DNA of 64,000 nt from NCBI GenBank assembly GCA_015069695.1, contig JADCRZ010000011.1, forward strand, positions 89,410-153,409. The letters run 5' to 3'. Within the stretch, counting starts at the first letter, position 1, and each line of letters begins with the position of its first letter. The position numbers were made by a program, and so were the translations under genes. The stretch is from Williamsia sp. GTDB lineage: Bacteria > Bacteroidota > Bacteroidia > Chitinophagales > Chitinophagaceae. The notes beneath the pieces were generated by a model. The model searched no databases, was not told the origin of the DNA, and worked only from the letters and a program-made list of their open reading frames with translations. Shown in pieces: positions 36,898 through 47,053 of this stretch.

Positions 36898-37635
36898 ATG
36901 CAAATTTGTCTTGCACAAACAAACCCGGTGCCTGGTAACATCCAGCGCAACATTGATCAGCATTTGCAGTTGATAAAGCTGGCAGCTTCCCGCAAAGCCC
37001 GGATGATTGTATTCCCGGAACTCTCGCTGACCGGGTATGAACCGGCGCTTGCGGGCGAACTGGCAACAGATCAGCATGATAGCCGGCTTGCTCCTTTTCA
37101 GCAGATCAGTGATCGGGAAGAAATGATCATCGGTGTTGGGCTGCCGGTCAAAACGGCCGCGGGTATTGCTATCGGTATGGTGATCTTTCAAGCTTTCGAG
37201 CCTCCGCTATTGTATACTAAGAAATGGATTCATGCAGATGAAGAGCCTTATTTTATAGGGGCTTCCCATTTTACAGGGCTGCTTGGTGGTGAAGCCCGGA
37301 TTGCCCTGGGCATTTGTTACGAACTGTCAGTACCGGAACATGCAGCGCAAGCTTTTCAGGCCGGTGCAAAGATTTATCTTACCAGTGTTTCCAAGTTGAT
37401 ACGCGGCATAGACAAAACATACACCAGGCTGGCTGAGATTGCCCGCACATACTCGCTGACTGTACTCATGGCAAACCAGACCGGACTGGCAGAAGGAGAG
37501 CGCTGCGCAGGAAGAACGGCAGTTTGGAACGACCAGGGTGAGCTGATAGCGCAGCTTGATGAAGTGCGGAAGGGAATTCTGCTGATAGACACAGATACGC
37601 AGGAAGTGATAATGCAGTACCTGGATCAGGCTTAA
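36898..37635 (+). CDS. Carbon-nitrogen hydrolase (nitrilase superfamily)
   Basis: A 245-residue enzyme of the nitrilase superfamily. The catalytic triad can be read as Glu in MIVFPELSLTGYEP, Lys in LLYTKKWIHADE and Cys in ALGICYELSVPE. C-terminal text TYSLTVLMANQTGLAEG also fits. Members hydrolyse amides such as deaminated glutathione, carbamoyl-putrescine or omega-amides. The exact substrate cannot be determined. It starts 12 nt after the DUF1801 gene. Confidence 0.9.
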   Translation: MQICLAQTNPVPGNIQRNIDQHLQLIKLAASRKARMIVFPELSLTGYEPALAGELATDQHDSRLAPFQQISDREEMIIGVGLPVKTAAGIAIGMVIFQAFEPPLLYTKKWIHADEEPYFIGASHFTGLLGGEARIALGICYELSVPEHAAQAFQAGAKIYLTSVSKLIRGIDKTYTRLAEIARTYSLTVLMANQTGLAEGERCAGRTAVWNDQGELIAQLDEVRKGILLIDTDTQEVIMQYLDQA

Positions 37636-37726
37636 ATGCGGACACAACTTTTTATATACAGCGCAATCTGTTCACCTGTTTGAAGAAAGTGCTCTTGAAA
37701 AGAAAAATACCACCCGCACAAAATGG

Positions 37727-38632
37727 CTACTTCTTAAGTTGGTAAGTGAAGATCTCTGGTCCTGTTTTAAGCCGAAGCGAAATCTTCACTTCTTCATCTG
37801 TGCGCGTGATCTGGATGTCTCTGTTCTTTGGTTTGCGGGAATCATTCTTTCTCCACCATTGACGTATTTGCGCATCGCTCATGTTGCGCAAATTTGCAGG
37901 CGGATCCGGTGGGGAAGGAGGTTCTTCTTCCTGAACGATTTCAACAAGCTCAACATCTTGAACCACAAGAGAATCTCCTTGTTGTCCATTATCTTGTTGC
38001 TGAACGGTCCTGGGTTTCCGCCATTCCGGTGAATACTGCGGATGCTCTTCCAATCGTTTGATGTGCATGTCGCGCAGTCCTGTTGCATTTTGCATAGGGC
38101 CCTGGTCAATATAGTATGTGTCCTGACGCTCTATGATAGAACGGAGATACAGGGACAATTGCTTGTTGCTTACTTTGCGCGTACTCAAGTCGAAGCCGGC
38201 AAACACTTTCCGCACTGCTGCCAATTCCGCCGGGGTAGCTGGATTGCTCAGGGGCACTACAGAAACATGCCGGATGCCGGGTACCGCCTGTAATTGCATG
38301 GCCAGTTTATTTTTGTCTTTTCCGGCTGCCGGAATAAAGACCAGATCTGTAGTTATGGAGTCTTTTGTCATACCCATGATACTCTGCCACATCCCTGTTA
38401 TCCTGATCTCGGCATTGAGCCTGTTGAGGTGGTTGCTCGTATCCGCAGAAGCGGTCATAGAAATCAGGTAAACAGCGGGTGTAAGGGCTTGCCTGTTTTG
38501 CTGGCTATTTTTCTGCGCATATGAATGCAGCACAAAAGACAGCGGCAGCAAAACCACCAGGCTCCAAACAGACCACTTGACAAAGATGCGTTTCCTGCTA
38601 CTATATTTTTTAGAGTGATGGAAAGGGTTCAT
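37727..38632 (-). CDS. Single-pass membrane/exported protein of unknown function
   Basis: I choose the internal ATG at 38632 (MNPFHHSKKYSSRKR, 301 residues), because it precedes a positively charged segment and a signal-anchor (WSVWSLVVLLPLSFVLHSYAQ); the 38 extra track residues look non-coding. The periplasmic part contains an alpha/beta stretch (VFIPAAGKDKNKLAMQLQAVPGIRHVSVVPLS), a linker and a Pro-rich acidic stretch (EEEPPSPPDPP). It ends with an IRQWWRKN segment and a beta-rich tail. I do not recognise a family. The Pro-rich region could span the periplasm. Confidence 0.65.
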   Translation of the reverse strand: MNPFHHSKKYSSRKRIFVKWSVWSLVVLLPLSFVLHSYAQKNSQQNRQALTPAVYLISMTASADTSNHLNRLNAEIRITGMWQSIMGMTKDSITTDLVFIPAAGKDKNKLAMQLQAVPGIRHVSVVPLSNPATPAELAAVRKVFAGFDLSTRKVSNKQLSLYLRSIIERQDTYYIDQGPMQNATGLRDMHIKRLEEHPQYSPEWRKPRTVQQQDNGQQGDSLVVQDVELVEIVQEEEPPSPPDPPANLRNMSDAQIRQWWRKNDSRKPKNRDIQITRTDEEVKISLRLKTGPEIFTYQLKK

Positions 38633-38837
38633 GGGTCGGTTTATGATGAATAGATGCAGTACTTGCTTGTATGAAAATAAGAAATTCCGGCGGGAAAATT
38701 TGCAACACAATTTATGAAATGCAAACCCCGTCCTTTCGCAAACCACCCCTTGAATGATCGTTTTTGCACCCTGGTAAAACTTCCTGTACTGCGTATGTTT
38801 GTGGCAGTAATCTATCTATTCAACCAACCACAACCAT

Positions 38838-39308
38838 ATGCAAAAGATCACCACATTTCTCTGGTTCGACACCCAGGCCGAAGAAGCTATGAACTTTTAT
38901 CTTTCTGTTTTCAAGCATTCAAAAGCAGGTAAGGTATCCCGTTATGGCGATGCAGGGCCCGGACCAAAAGGATCGGTTATGACAGCCAGCTTTGAGCTGG
39001 AAGGACAGGAATTTATTGCCCTCAACGGAGGCCCGCAATACCATTTTACGCCTGCGATTTCCTTGTTTGTAAACTGTACAGACCAGCAGGAAGTAGATGA
39101 ATTGTGGGACAAGCTCTGCGAAGGCGGCAAGCCCGGGCCCTGCGGCTGGCTGGAGGATAAATTTGGTCTTTCCTGGCAAATTGTTCCCCGTGAATTTTTT
39201 CAGATCATCCAGAACCCCGATCCTGAAAAGTCTAAAAAAGCCATGCAGGCCATGATGAAAATGCAAAAACTTGATCTGGACAAGCTGCGCGAAGCCATTG
39301 AATCATAA
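38838..39308 (+). CDS. VOC-family protein (PhnB/3-demethylubiquinone methyltransferase-like)
   Basis: A 156-residue protein of the vicinal oxygen chelate superfamily, PhnB-like branch: ITTFLWFDTQAEEAMNFYLSVFKHSK, SFELEGQEFIALNGGPQYHFTPAISLFVNC, and GWLEDKFGLSWQIVPREF followed by a C-terminal helix (KSKKAMQAMMKMQKLDLDKLREA) typical of this branch. It is predicted cytosolic; despite the older annotation these proteins are usually not methyltransferases. The substrate is unknown. Confidence 0.9.
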   Translation: MQKITTFLWFDTQAEEAMNFYLSVFKHSKAGKVSRYGDAGPGPKGSVMTASFELEGQEFIALNGGPQYHFTPAISLFVNCTDQQEVDELWDKLCEGGKPGPCGWLEDKFGLSWQIVPREFFQIIQNPDPEKSKKAMQAMMKMQKLDLDKLREAIES

Positions 39309-39420
39309 ACCATGTGAAGAGACCCCAAACAAATCGCCTGTCTATGCGTTGTGTGAAAAGCGGCAAGGTGGAAGAAGGTATGAGTTTTGTACAAGTTTAG
39401 TATACAAAAAATAGATCCAT

Positions 39421-39663
39421 ATGGACCAGTACAATAAGAACATCAAACCAAATCCAAAGACCGGCAACGAAGAAAGAACGCTGGAAAACACACAGGCAAA
39501 AACAAGCGACCAGGTACGCGAAGGACAGGAAGACAGCTCTATCCACTACGACAAAAAAGATCCTGAAGGTGATTTTCCCAAGATCAATCCGGACGACATG
39601 CAGCGCGATCACCAGCAGGAGTACCTGTCGGATGAGAATACGCTCAAGGAAGATAATAAATAA
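39421..39663 (+). CDS. Small, highly hydrophilic protein, 80 residues
   Basis: An 80-residue protein made almost wholly of polar and charged residues (NPKTGNEERTLENTQAKTSDQVREGQ), with no hydrophobic core, so it is probably disordered. It resembles stress-related hydrophilic proteins in composition only. It is preceded by AT-rich sequence and followed by a convergent mtaB. Coding is supported by the absence of any overlapping gene and by its length in a well used frame, but confidence is moderate. Confidence 0.6.
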   Translation: MDQYNKNIKPNPKTGNEERTLENTQAKTSDQVREGQEDSSIHYDKKDPEGDFPKINPDDMQRDHQQEYLSDENTLKEDNK

Positions 39664-39675
39664 CCGGTAGCAGCA

Positions 39676-40941
39676 TTACAGTATCCACTCCACGACCTGG
39701 TTATTCCATTCGGAACGGTAGGGGGTGGATACTTTGATGTAGTTGTCTGAGTAGCCTTCCATCATTCCGTTGCGGCTGGTGCTTTCAAAAAGAACATTTC
39801 TTTTTTGCCCCTCATGCTGGCGGCTGAAATATTGCATCTTTAAAAAGCTGAGGTTTCTCAGCTTTTTGTTTCTTTCGTGGCGTACAGGTATGGGTACAAC
39901 GGGTTTGATGTCCAGTGCCCTCGTGTGCGCTCTTTCAGAATAGGTAAATACGTGCAGGTAAGAGATAGGCAGCTCGTGCAAAAATTTGTACGTTGATTCA
40001 AACTCTTCTTCCCCTTCTCCCGGAAATCCAACAATTACATCCACACCAATTGCACAATGCGGCATCAGTGATTTAATCAGCTCCACTTTTTCGCTGTACA
40101 ACTCGCGCTGGTAGCGGCGGCGCATCAGTCCAAGAACCTTGTTGCTCCCGCTCTGAAGAGGGATATGAAAATGAGGCATGAAGCGTTCGCTGTTTGCAAC
40201 AAACCGGATGATCTCATCAGAGAGTAGATTGGGTTCGATAGATGATATGCGGTATCGCTGGATCCCCTCTACCTGCTCGAGTGCCTGGATCAGGTCAAAA
40301 AAACTTTCCTGACGGATGCCTGTTGTCGGGTCTTTGCCAAAATCTCCTAAGTTGATGCCCGTCAGCACAATTTCCTTTACTCCTTTTTCTGCCAGGGCCC
40401 GGGCGTTGCGGATGGCTCCCTCGATGGTATCGCTGCGGCTCTTGCCCCTGGCCAGGGGAATGGTACAGAAGGAGCAGTTGTAATCGCAGCCGTCCTGCAC
40501 TTTCAGGAATGCGCGCGTTCTTTCATCCACAGAGAACGAAGCATTGAACCCGCTGATGTCTTCCACATCGCAGCTGCAGATGCGGGCAGAATCACCTTTG
40601 GAAAATTCTTTGAGGTGGTGCGGGAGGTTGAATTTCTCTGCAGCACCCAATACCAGGTCAACACCGGGGATGGCGGCAATTTCCTGCGGTTTGAGCTGTG
40701 CATAGCAGCCGGTGATCACCACGGTGCTGGCTGGTGCCTTGCGCTGGATGCGGCGCACCAGCTGCCGGCATTCCTTGTCGGCATTTTCTGTTACCGAACA
40801 GGTGTTGATCACGTAGATATCAGCCTGTTCGGTAAACTCCTTTTTTTCAAAACCTTCCTGCACCAGCTGGCGGGAAAGCGCCGCTGTTTCTGAAAAGTTC
40901 AGCTTGCAGCCCAGGGTATGAAAGGCAACTGTTTTGTTCAT
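39676..40941 (-). CDS. mtaB: tRNA t6A37 methylthiotransferase MtaB
   Basis: A 421-residue radical-SAM methylthiotransferase. The N-terminal UPF0004 domain has TLGCKLNFSETAAL, TCSVTENADKECRQLVRR and ITGCYAQLKP with its three cluster Cys. The radical-SAM core carries CDYNCSFCTIPLARGKSRS. The C-terminal TRAM-type region is short. It converts t6A37 to ms2t6A37 in tRNAs reading ANN codons. The MtaB subclass call over MiaB/RimO rests on the HTLGCKLN start. It lies 30 nt downstream of gcvP on the same strand. Confidence 0.94.
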   Translation of the reverse strand: MNKTVAFHTLGCKLNFSETAALSRQLVQEGFEKKEFTEQADIYVINTCSVTENADKECRQLVRRIQRKAPASTVVITGCYAQLKPQEIAAIPGVDLVLGAAEKFNLPHHLKEFSKGDSARICSCDVEDISGFNASFSVDERTRAFLKVQDGCDYNCSFCTIPLARGKSRSDTIEGAIRNARALAEKGVKEIVLTGINLGDFGKDPTTGIRQESFFDLIQALEQVEGIQRYRISSIEPNLLSDEIIRFVANSERFMPHFHIPLQSGSNKVLGLMRRRYQRELYSEKVELIKSLMPHCAIGVDVIVGFPGEGEEEFESTYKFLHELPISYLHVFTYSERAHTRALDIKPVVPIPVRHERNKKLRNLSFLKMQYFSRQHEGQKRNVLFESTSRNGMMEGYSDNYIKVSTPYRSEWNNQVVEWIL

Positions 40942-40971
40942 ATGCTAGAACCGGCAAAGATACCGGCATTC

Positions 40972-43893
40972 TTACTCACTTTTCATGACACCGTCCTCGG
41001 TAACTTCCATATAGGCTTCCACCGGCTCGCACACACAAATCAGGTTGCGGTCGCCGTGGGTGTTGTTGACGCGTGAAACAGCCGGCCAGAATTTATTGTG
41101 CGTGATATATCCCAGCGGAAAGGCAGCTTGCTTGCGGCTGTATGCATGGTTCCATTCATCCGCAGTCAGCACCTCCTGGGTATGGGGCGCATTTTTCAAC
41201 ACATTGTCTGTGCGGTCGGCCCGGCCTGCTTCAATGTCTTTGATCTCCTTGTAGATAGAGATCAGGGCATCACAAAAACGGTCAAGCTCTGCCTTGTTCT
41301 CACTCTCTGTAGGCTCGATCATGATGGTGCCGGCTACCGGGAAGCTCAGGGTCGGTGCATGAAAGCCGTAGTCCATCAGCCTTTTGGCCACGTCTTCCGC
41401 TTCCACACCCGCACTTTGCTTGAACGGACGCAGGTCTACAATAAACTCATGTGCGCAGGTACCGTGGATACCTGAATACAAAACCTTGTAGTATTTCTCC
41501 AGCCTTGCCTTCATGTAATTTGCATTCAGGATCGCGTACTCGGTCGCTTTTTTCATGCCGGCTGATCCCAGCATCCTGATATAGGCATAGCTTACCAGCA
41601 GGATGCTGGCAGAGCCAAAGGGCGCTGCTGACACGGCGCCATTTCCGGGCTCATCTTCCAGCGTCTTTTTTTCCAGGGCAACATGCCCGGGCAGGTAAGG
41701 AGCCAGCTTTTTATTCGCACAGATAGGTCCCATACCAGGTCCGCCGCCTCCATGCGGAATCGAAAATGTTTTGTGCAAATTGAGGTGACAAACATCTGCC
41801 CCGATTTCTCCGGGTGAGGTAAGTCCAACCTGTGCGTTCATATTGGCACCATCCATGTATACCAGTCCGCCGTGCTCATGCACGATGTCGCAGATTTCGC
41901 GGATGCTTTCTTCAAAAACACCGTGGGTAGACGGATAGGTGACCATCAATCCGGCCAGGTCGTTCTTGTGTTTTTCTGCCTGCATGCGCAGGTCTTCAAC
42001 ATCGATGTTGCCCGCTTCATCACATTTGGTGACCACGACCTTGAAGCCGGCCATCACAGCCGAAGCCGGGTTGGTTCCATGGGCAGAAATAGGGATCAGG
42101 ATGACATTGCGGTGTGCAGCTCCATTGTGACGGTGATAGGCGCGGATGCTCAGCAGACCGGCATACTCGCCCTGGGCACCGCTGTTGGGTTGCAGCGAAG
42201 TGGCTGCAAAACCGGTGATCTTGCTCAGCCAGTTCTCCAGGTTGGTGATCAGCTCTTTGTAGCCCTGCCATTGGCTCTCCGGTGCAAAAGGATGCAGGCG
42301 GCTGAACTGGGGCCAGCTCACAGGGATCAGCTGGGTCGCTGCATTCAGCTTCATGGTGCAGGAGCCGAGCGGGATCATGGAGGTATTGAGTGAAAGGTCT
42401 TTGTTCTCCAGGAACTTGATATAACGCATCATCTCGGTTTCGCTGTGATGGCTGTTGAATACCGGATGCGTCAGGAACTGCGAGGTGCGCGTGAGGGAAG
42501 TGGGTACATTGTCCAGACTTCCTTCCAGGTCAAAGCCGGCGCTGTACAGGTCGATGTCGCGGACAGTGGCAAACACGCCGAGGATATTCATCACGTCTTC
42601 CTGGCTGGTTGTTTCATCCAGCGATATGCCGATCTTGTTGCCGGAATAAAAGAAGTTGATTTTCCGCAGCTCAGCGAGTTTGCGGATGGCCGCTACATCA
42701 TCGGTTTCTACCGTAATGGTATCAAAAAAAGATTCATTGACAACCGTATACCCCAGTTCCTGCAGCTCATACGCAAGCGTCTGGGCCAGCACGCTGATCC
42801 TTTTGGCGATATTGGTCAATCCGGCCGGGCCATGGTACACTGCATACATTGCGGCGATATTGGCCAGCAGGGCTTGTGCGGTGCAAATGTTGGAAGTGGC
42901 TTTTTCACGGCGGATATGCTGCTCCCGGGTTTGCAGGGCCATGCGCAGGCAGCGGTTGCCGCTGGCATCGATGCTGACGCCAATGATACGGCCCGGCATC
43001 AGGCGTTTAAATTCATCCCGGGTGGAAAAGAAAGCTGCATGCGGTCCGCCAAAACCCATAGGCACACCAAAACGTTGCGCAGAACCGATGGCTACATCGG
43101 CGCCGAGCTCACCAGGTGGTGTTAGCAGCGTCAGGGCCAGCAGATCGGTTGCCATCACTACATAGGCATGTACATCATGCGCCTTTTTGATAAAGCTGCG
43201 GTAATCGTCTACACTGCCGTTGGCAGCAGGGTATTGAACCAGGGCACCAAAGAAACTTTCATCCAGGGCGGTTGCCAGGGCAGCTGCGTCTCCAAATACC
43301 AGTTCAACAGGGGTGGGTGTGGCCCTTGTTACCAGGAGGTCTTTTGTTTGCGCAAAAACATTGTTGTCAACAAAGAATTTGGGAGAGGTGGCCTGGCCTG
43401 TTTTGTTTTTGTAATTAAACAGCATCATCATGGCTTCGGCAGCAGCTGTTCCTTCATCCAGCAGGGAAGCGTTGGTAACAGGCAGGGCTGTTAAATCACT
43501 TACCACGGTCTGGAAGTTCAGCAGGCTTTCCAGCCGGCCCTGTGATATCTCGGCCTGGTAGGGCGTATACTGGGTATACCATCCGGGGTTCTCAAATACA
43601 TTGCGCAGGATCACGCTGGGCATGATGACGTCGTAATAACCCTGCCCGATATGGGAGGTAAAAACCTGGTTTTTTTCAGCCAGGGTCTTTAGCTCGTTGA
43701 GGTATTCCCATTCGCTGACGGGCTCGGTAGCGTCCAGGGGTTCTTTCAGCCTGATAGAACCCGGCACTGTTTGTTGGATCAGCTCATCTATTGAACGCAG
43801 GCCTACCGTCTGGAGCATGGCGCTGGTTTCAGCCTCGTCAGGCCCCACATGACGGTCAGCAAATTCATTCCTTTGTTGCTCAAAAATATTCAT
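40972..43893 (-). CDS. gcvP: Glycine dehydrogenase (decarboxylating), P-protein
   Basis: A 973-residue single-chain P-protein, with both halves fused as in most Gram-negatives. The N-terminal half starts with [17 protein letters not shown] and includes [21 protein letters not shown]. The C-terminal half contains the PLP lysine motif [21 protein letters not shown], and the Gly-rich loop SSQN-type text GAQGEYAGL. It decarboxylates glycine and transfers the aminomethyl group to the lipoyl H-protein in the glycine cleavage system. The partners gcvT and gcvH are not in this window. Confidence 0.97.
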   Translation of the reverse strand: MNIFEQQRNEFADRHVGPDEAETSAMLQTVGLRSIDELIQQTVPGSIRLKEPLDATEPVSEWEYLNELKTLAEKNQVFTSHIGQGYYDVIMPSVILRNVFENPGWYTQYTPYQAEISQGRLESLLNFQTVVSDLTALPVTNASLLDEGTAAAEAMMMLFNYKNKTGQATSPKFFVDNNVFAQTKDLLVTRATPTPVELVFGDAAALATALDESFFGALVQYPAANGSVDDYRSFIKKAHDVHAYVVMATDLLALTLLTPPGELGADVAIGSAQRFGVPMGFGGPHAAFFSTRDEFKRLMPGRIIGVSIDASGNRCLRMALQTREQHIRREKATSNICTAQALLANIAAMYAVYHGPAGLTNIAKRISVLAQTLAYELQELGYTVVNESFFDTITVETDDVAAIRKLAELRKINFFYSGNKIGISLDETTSQEDVMNILGVFATVRDIDLYSAGFDLEGSLDNVPTSLTRTSQFLTHPVFNSHHSETEMMRYIKFLENKDLSLNTSMIPLGSCTMKLNAATQLIPVSWPQFSRLHPFAPESQWQGYKELITNLENWLSKITGFAATSLQPNSGAQGEYAGLLSIRAYHRHNGAAHRNVILIPISAHGTNPASAVMAGFKVVVTKCDEAGNIDVEDLRMQAEKHKNDLAGLMVTYPSTHGVFEESIREICDIVHEHGGLVYMDGANMNAQVGLTSPGEIGADVCHLNLHKTFSIPHGGGGPGMGPICANKKLAPYLPGHVALEKKTLEDEPGNGAVSAAPFGSASILLVSYAYIRMLGSAGMKKATEYAILNANYMKARLEKYYKVLYSGIHGTCAHEFIVDLRPFKQSAGVEAEDVAKRLMDYGFHAPTLSFPVAGTIMIEPTESENKAELDRFCDALISIYKEIKDIEAGRADRTDNVLKNAPHTQEVLTADEWNHAYSRKQAAFPLGYITHNKFWPAVSRVNNTHGDRNLICVCEPVEAYMEVTEDGVMKSE

Positions 43894-43984
43894 ACTGGTT
43901 ATCCTGGATTTTTAATCTATTTTCCGCTTGTAGTTACATTTGGGGCCCTCCACTTGTTCATTCCCGCTCTCCATTTAGACATCG

Positions 43985-44015
43985 TACCTTTGCCCCAAAA
44001 AGTTGCGCAAAGGTA
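43985..44015. promoter_or_regulatory. Symmetric divergent -7 elements between gcvP and the YkgJ gene
   Basis: TACCTTTG on the plus strand (43985-43992) and the same sequence on the minus strand (44008-44015, plus CAAAGGTA) form a perfect inverted repeat of 8-9 bp. Both copies fit the Bacteroidota TAnnTTTG consensus, for the plus gene at 44068 and for gcvP at 43893. No clear TTG is present at -33 for either, so an operator or a hairpin cannot be excluded. Confidence 0.4.
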
Positions 44016-44067
44016 AGCGCTTCCTGCAAGAAAACTAGCGGGTTCGCTCCTGCGAAGAGATCAATTT

Positions 44068-44553
44068 ATGCGTGATGAAATCTTAAAAAACTGGGAGGTC
44101 CGCTCTGCGGGCCGGCAAAAGGCTTACAAACGGCTGCTGCAGCGGGGTGATAAGAATGCGGTGCTCCGCCAGCTCCCCCGTCTCCACGAAGAGGCCTTTG
44201 AGCAGATCGATTGTACCCAATGCGCCAATTGTTGCCGCAATTATTCGCCCCGCTTTAAAACCCCCGATATAAAACGGATCGCCAAATCCCTGCAGCTCAA
44301 GGAAAGCGAGTTGATTGAAAAATACCTCCGCCTGGATGAGGATGGCGACTACGTAACCCGCTCGGCGCCTTGTCCCTTCTTGGGTGCCGACAACCGCTGC
44401 ACCATTTATGAACAGCGGCCTTCCGACTGCATGCGTTTTCCCTATACAGATGAAGATGTGCTGCTTAAACGGCCCCAGCTGACGCTGAAAAACAGCAGCT
44501 TTTGTCCGATCGTGTATTATGTGCTGGAAAAACTAGTACTCCATTTTCCGTAA
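44068..44553 (+). CDS. YkgJ-family cysteine cluster protein
   Basis: A 161-residue protein with the Cys-cluster pattern CTQCANCCRNYSPRF followed by APCPFLGADNRCTIYEQRPSDCMRFPYTDED, characteristic of the YkgJ/UPF0153 family, which probably binds a metal or iron-sulfur cluster. Some relatives are thought to be zinc- or iron-chelating; the role is unproven. The C-terminus overlaps the convergent MFS gene by 21 nt. Confidence 0.9.
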   Translation: MRDEILKNWEVRSAGRQKAYKRLLQRGDKNAVLRQLPRLHEEAFEQIDCTQCANCCRNYSPRFKTPDIKRIAKSLQLKESELIEKYLRLDEDGDYVTRSAPCPFLGADNRCTIYEQRPSDCMRFPYTDEDVLLKRPQLTLKNSSFCPIVYYVLEKLVLHFP

Positions 44554-45789
44554 GGAAGGGGCCTTCAGCCAGGTAACCACGGCCACAGTGATCGTCATGC
44601 AACCGCCAAATACGACCGAAGGGATGGTGCCAAGCAGCCTGGCCACTACACCGCTTTCAAACTGGCCCAGTTCATTGGAGGAGTTGATGAACATGGAGTT
44701 CACGGACGATACCCGTCCGCGCATGACATCGGGCGTTTTTAATTGCAGGATGGTGCCGCGGATCACGACGCTGATACCGTCAAGCAGACCACTGCACAAG
44801 AGGGCAATGAATGAAACAAAGTAAATCTTGGACAAGCCAAATACAATGATGCAGGCACCAAAACCTGCTACCACGCCAAGCAGGATCGTGCCTTGCTTTC
44901 TGCGCAACGGAAACAAGGTCATGATCATGATAATGGTAATCGATCCGATGTCCGTTGCTGCATTGAGCCAGCCAAAGCCGATGGCGCCTACTTTCAGGAT
45001 GTCGCGCGCAAACACCGGTATCAGGGCGGTGGCGCCTCCAAACAGCACGGCAAATAAATCAAGCGCCATGGCGCCCAGCACTTCTTTGGTCCGCACCACA
45101 AAACGCAAGCCTTCAAATATACTTTCCAGGGTCCGTTTTTCCGTGCTGGTCAGCAGGATCGGTTTGGAAGAAATTGAATACATGTAAAACAAGGCAATCC
45201 CTGTGTAAACGGCCACAATGCTGAATATCACTACATAATGCGTATGGGCGATCAGGAAGCCGGCGCTTGCATGCCCGATCACGGAAGCCAGCAGGAACAC
45301 GCTGGTATTGAGGGTAACAGCATTGGCAAGCTGCTCGCGCGGCACTATCTGTGCGATGATAGAAGTAAGGGTCGGCCCCGCAAATGCCCTGATCATACCG
45401 GTACAAAAAATGATCGCATAAATACTGCCCTGGATCCAGGGTACGGGCACATGGGAACTAAAATAACTGGTGGATATACCGATCAGGGCCAGGGCACAAA
45501 GCAGGTAGTAGAAGGTGGTGCGGATCAGCATCAGCCTTTTATCGCTTTTGTCGATAACATGCCCGGCATACAGGGCCAGGATAAAAGCAGGCAAAAACTC
45601 CGACAAACCCACCAGTCCGATCGCAAACGGATTGCGGGTGAGCTCATAAATCCGCCAGCCTACTACGGTTGTTACCATGCGCAGGGCCATCACATAAAAA
45701 AAACGCGCGGTGACCAGGTAGCGGTACTCCGTTACTTTGAGGGTCTGTAAAGCGTTGGTATATGTTCGCAAAGAATTGTCTGTAGGCAT
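44533..45789 (-). CDS. MFS transporter (MFS_3/EntS-like)
   Basis: I set the start at MPTDNSLRTYTN (418 residues), because a promoter-like TACATTTG at 45823-45830 would put transcription start downstream of the track's first ATG. The protein has about 12 transmembrane helices. The conserved loop DKSDKRLMLIRTTFYY follows helix 2, and VFARDILKVGAIGFGWLNAATDIGS lies in the second half. The layout is that of the MFS_3/DUF894 exporters, exemplified by EntS. The substrate is unknown; export of a small molecule or metallophore is typical for the family. Confidence 0.85.
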   Translation of the reverse strand: MPTDNSLRTYTNALQTLKVTEYRYLVTARFFYVMALRMVTTVVGWRIYELTRNPFAIGLVGLSEFLPAFILALYAGHVIDKSDKRLMLIRTTFYYLLCALALIGISTSYFSSHVPVPWIQGSIYAIIFCTGMIRAFAGPTLTSIIAQIVPREQLANAVTLNTSVFLLASVIGHASAGFLIAHTHYVVIFSIVAVYTGIALFYMYSISSKPILLTSTEKRTLESIFEGLRFVVRTKEVLGAMALDLFAVLFGGATALIPVFARDILKVGAIGFGWLNAATDIGSITIIMIMTLFPLRRKQGTILLGVVAGFGACIIVFGLSKIYFVSFIALLCSGLLDGISVVIRGTILQLKTPDVMRGRVSSVNSMFINSSNELGQFESGVVARLLGTIPSVVFGGCMTITVAVVTWLKAPSLRKMEY

Positions 45790-45822
45790 ATCCTGGCAGT
45801 GGGCTTTCCGGGCGGCACGGTG

Positions 45823-45830
45823 CAAATGTA
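45823..45830 (-). promoter_or_regulatory. Candidate -7 element for the MFS gene
   Basis: On the minus strand the sequence TACATTTG matches TAnnTTTG exactly. It sits 33 nt upstream of the ATG at 45789. The -33 TTG is missing. Confidence 0.35.
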
Positions 45831-45849
45831 GGGGCTACCCGGAACATAT

Positions 45850-46482
45850 TTACGGTAAGGTAAAATAATGTTGGCCTTCGTCGTAATCTTTTTCCAGTGC
45901 ATCGAGTACCACCTGCAGGTGGTCTTCCCTTCCCAGGAAATCGGCATGGGTGGCATCGATGACCAGGGTTTTCAGGTTGTGCTGCCTGATGTAATTGGTA
46001 TAGGTCTGCTGCAGGTTGTAGAGGTATTCGTCGGCAATGGCCTGTTCAAAATGCCGGTTGCGCTTGCGAATGTTCTGCTGCAGCTGCACAACCGGAACAT
46101 GGAGGTACAGCACAATATCGGGCTGCACCAGTTGCTGAAAGATGATGTCGAACAGGCGCTGGAACAACCTGAACTCTTCATCGGGCAGGTTTACTCTGGC
46201 GAAAAGAAGGCATTTGGTGAACAGGTAGTCGGAAATCGTGATGCTTTGAAACAAGTCCTTGGTATGGATCAGTTCCTTGAGCTGCTTGTAGCGCTCGGCC
46301 ATAAAAAACAGCTCGAGCGGAAAGGCAAACTGGCGCTGATTTTCATAAAATTTTGGCAGGAAGGGATTGTCGGCAAACTGTTCCAGGATCAGCCGGGCAT
46401 TGTAGTGTTTCGACAACAGGTGGGCGAGGGTGGTTTTACCGGCTCCGATATTTCCTTCTATGGCAATAAAATGATAGTTCAT
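45850..46482 (-). CDS. Deoxynucleoside kinase
   Basis: A 210-residue kinase starting MNYHFIAIEGNIGAGKTTLAHLLSKHY; the P-loop is GNIGAGKTT. Other family text is LELFFMAERYKQLKELI, SDYLFTKCLLFARVNLPDEEF (ERS-like region), DIVLYLHVPVVQLQQNIRKRNRHFEQAI (lid region) and YLYNLQQTYTNYI. It salvages deoxynucleosides by ATP-dependent 5'-phosphorylation. It follows folK with a 24-nt gap on the same strand; in Bacteroidota these two genes commonly neighbour each other. Confidence 0.93.
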   Translation of the reverse strand: MNYHFIAIEGNIGAGKTTLAHLLSKHYNARLILEQFADNPFLPKFYENQRQFAFPLELFFMAERYKQLKELIHTKDLFQSITISDYLFTKCLLFARVNLPDEEFRLFQRLFDIIFQQLVQPDIVLYLHVPVVQLQQNIRKRNRHFEQAIADEYLYNLQQTYTNYIRQHNLKTLVIDATHADFLGREDHLQVVLDALEKDYDEGQHYFTLP

Positions 46483-46506
46483 GGGGCATTTGGTTGGATA
46501 GATGAT

Positions 46507-47046
46507 TTATAGCTCTGGACCTGCATTCCCTGCTGCCGGCCGCTGCACCTTTTTGACGGGCAGCTCGTCCGGACATACTGCCAGTATTTCCGCAATGCTC
46601 TTTTTCAGGACAGGATGCTGAACAGCAGGCGCCAGATCAGCCAGCGGCTGCAGGGCAAAGCGCCTTTTAGGCATTTCCGGGTGTGGAATGGTGACCAGGG
46701 AGGTTGTATGGATTTCATCATTGAACAGCAGGATGTCGATGTCAATAATCCGCGGCCCGTAGCGCTTCTCTCTGATCCTGCCCATCTGTTCTTCTATCTG
46801 CAGCAGCTGTTTCATGAGCCATTCCGCAGTGCCGGAAGTTTGCAACCGGAGCGCCTGGTTTAAGAACGGGGCTTGATCTGTAAGGCCCCAGGCGGCTGTT
46901 TCGTATACCGGTGACCGTTCCGTGATCGTACCGCAGCAAGCCCCGATCAGGGTGGCAGCCTGCTCCAGGTGAGCCCATCTGTCGCCAATATTGCCTCCTA
47001 TAAGCAGATAGACCGTACTGTAATATTGCCAGTTCAAAGTATTCAA
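46507..47046 (-). CDS. folK: HPPK (6-hydroxymethyl-7,8-dihydropterin pyrophosphokinase)
   Basis: A 179-residue enzyme with the HPPK signature GPRIIDIDILLFNDE (acidic Mg2+-binding pair) and the N-terminal LLIGGNIGDRWAHLEQA, plus YETAAWGLTDQAPFLNQAL. It catalyses pyrophosphoryl transfer from ATP to the pterin in folate synthesis. The N-terminal ten residues (MNTLNWQYYS) are longer than usual and a start closer to TVYLLIG is possible. It diverges from sppA with a 43-nt spacer. Confidence 0.95.
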   Translation of the reverse strand: MNTLNWQYYSTVYLLIGGNIGDRWAHLEQAATLIGACCGTITERSPVYETAAWGLTDQAPFLNQALRLQTSGTAEWLMKQLLQIEEQMGRIREKRYGPRIIDIDILLFNDEIHTTSLVTIPHPEMPKRRFALQPLADLAPAVQHPVLKKSIAEILAVCPDELPVKKVQRPAAGNAGPEL

Positions 47047-47053
47047 ATATCTT

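Noticed and set aside
42445-43125. 226-residue plus-strand ORF
   Set aside because: Antisense to gcvP.
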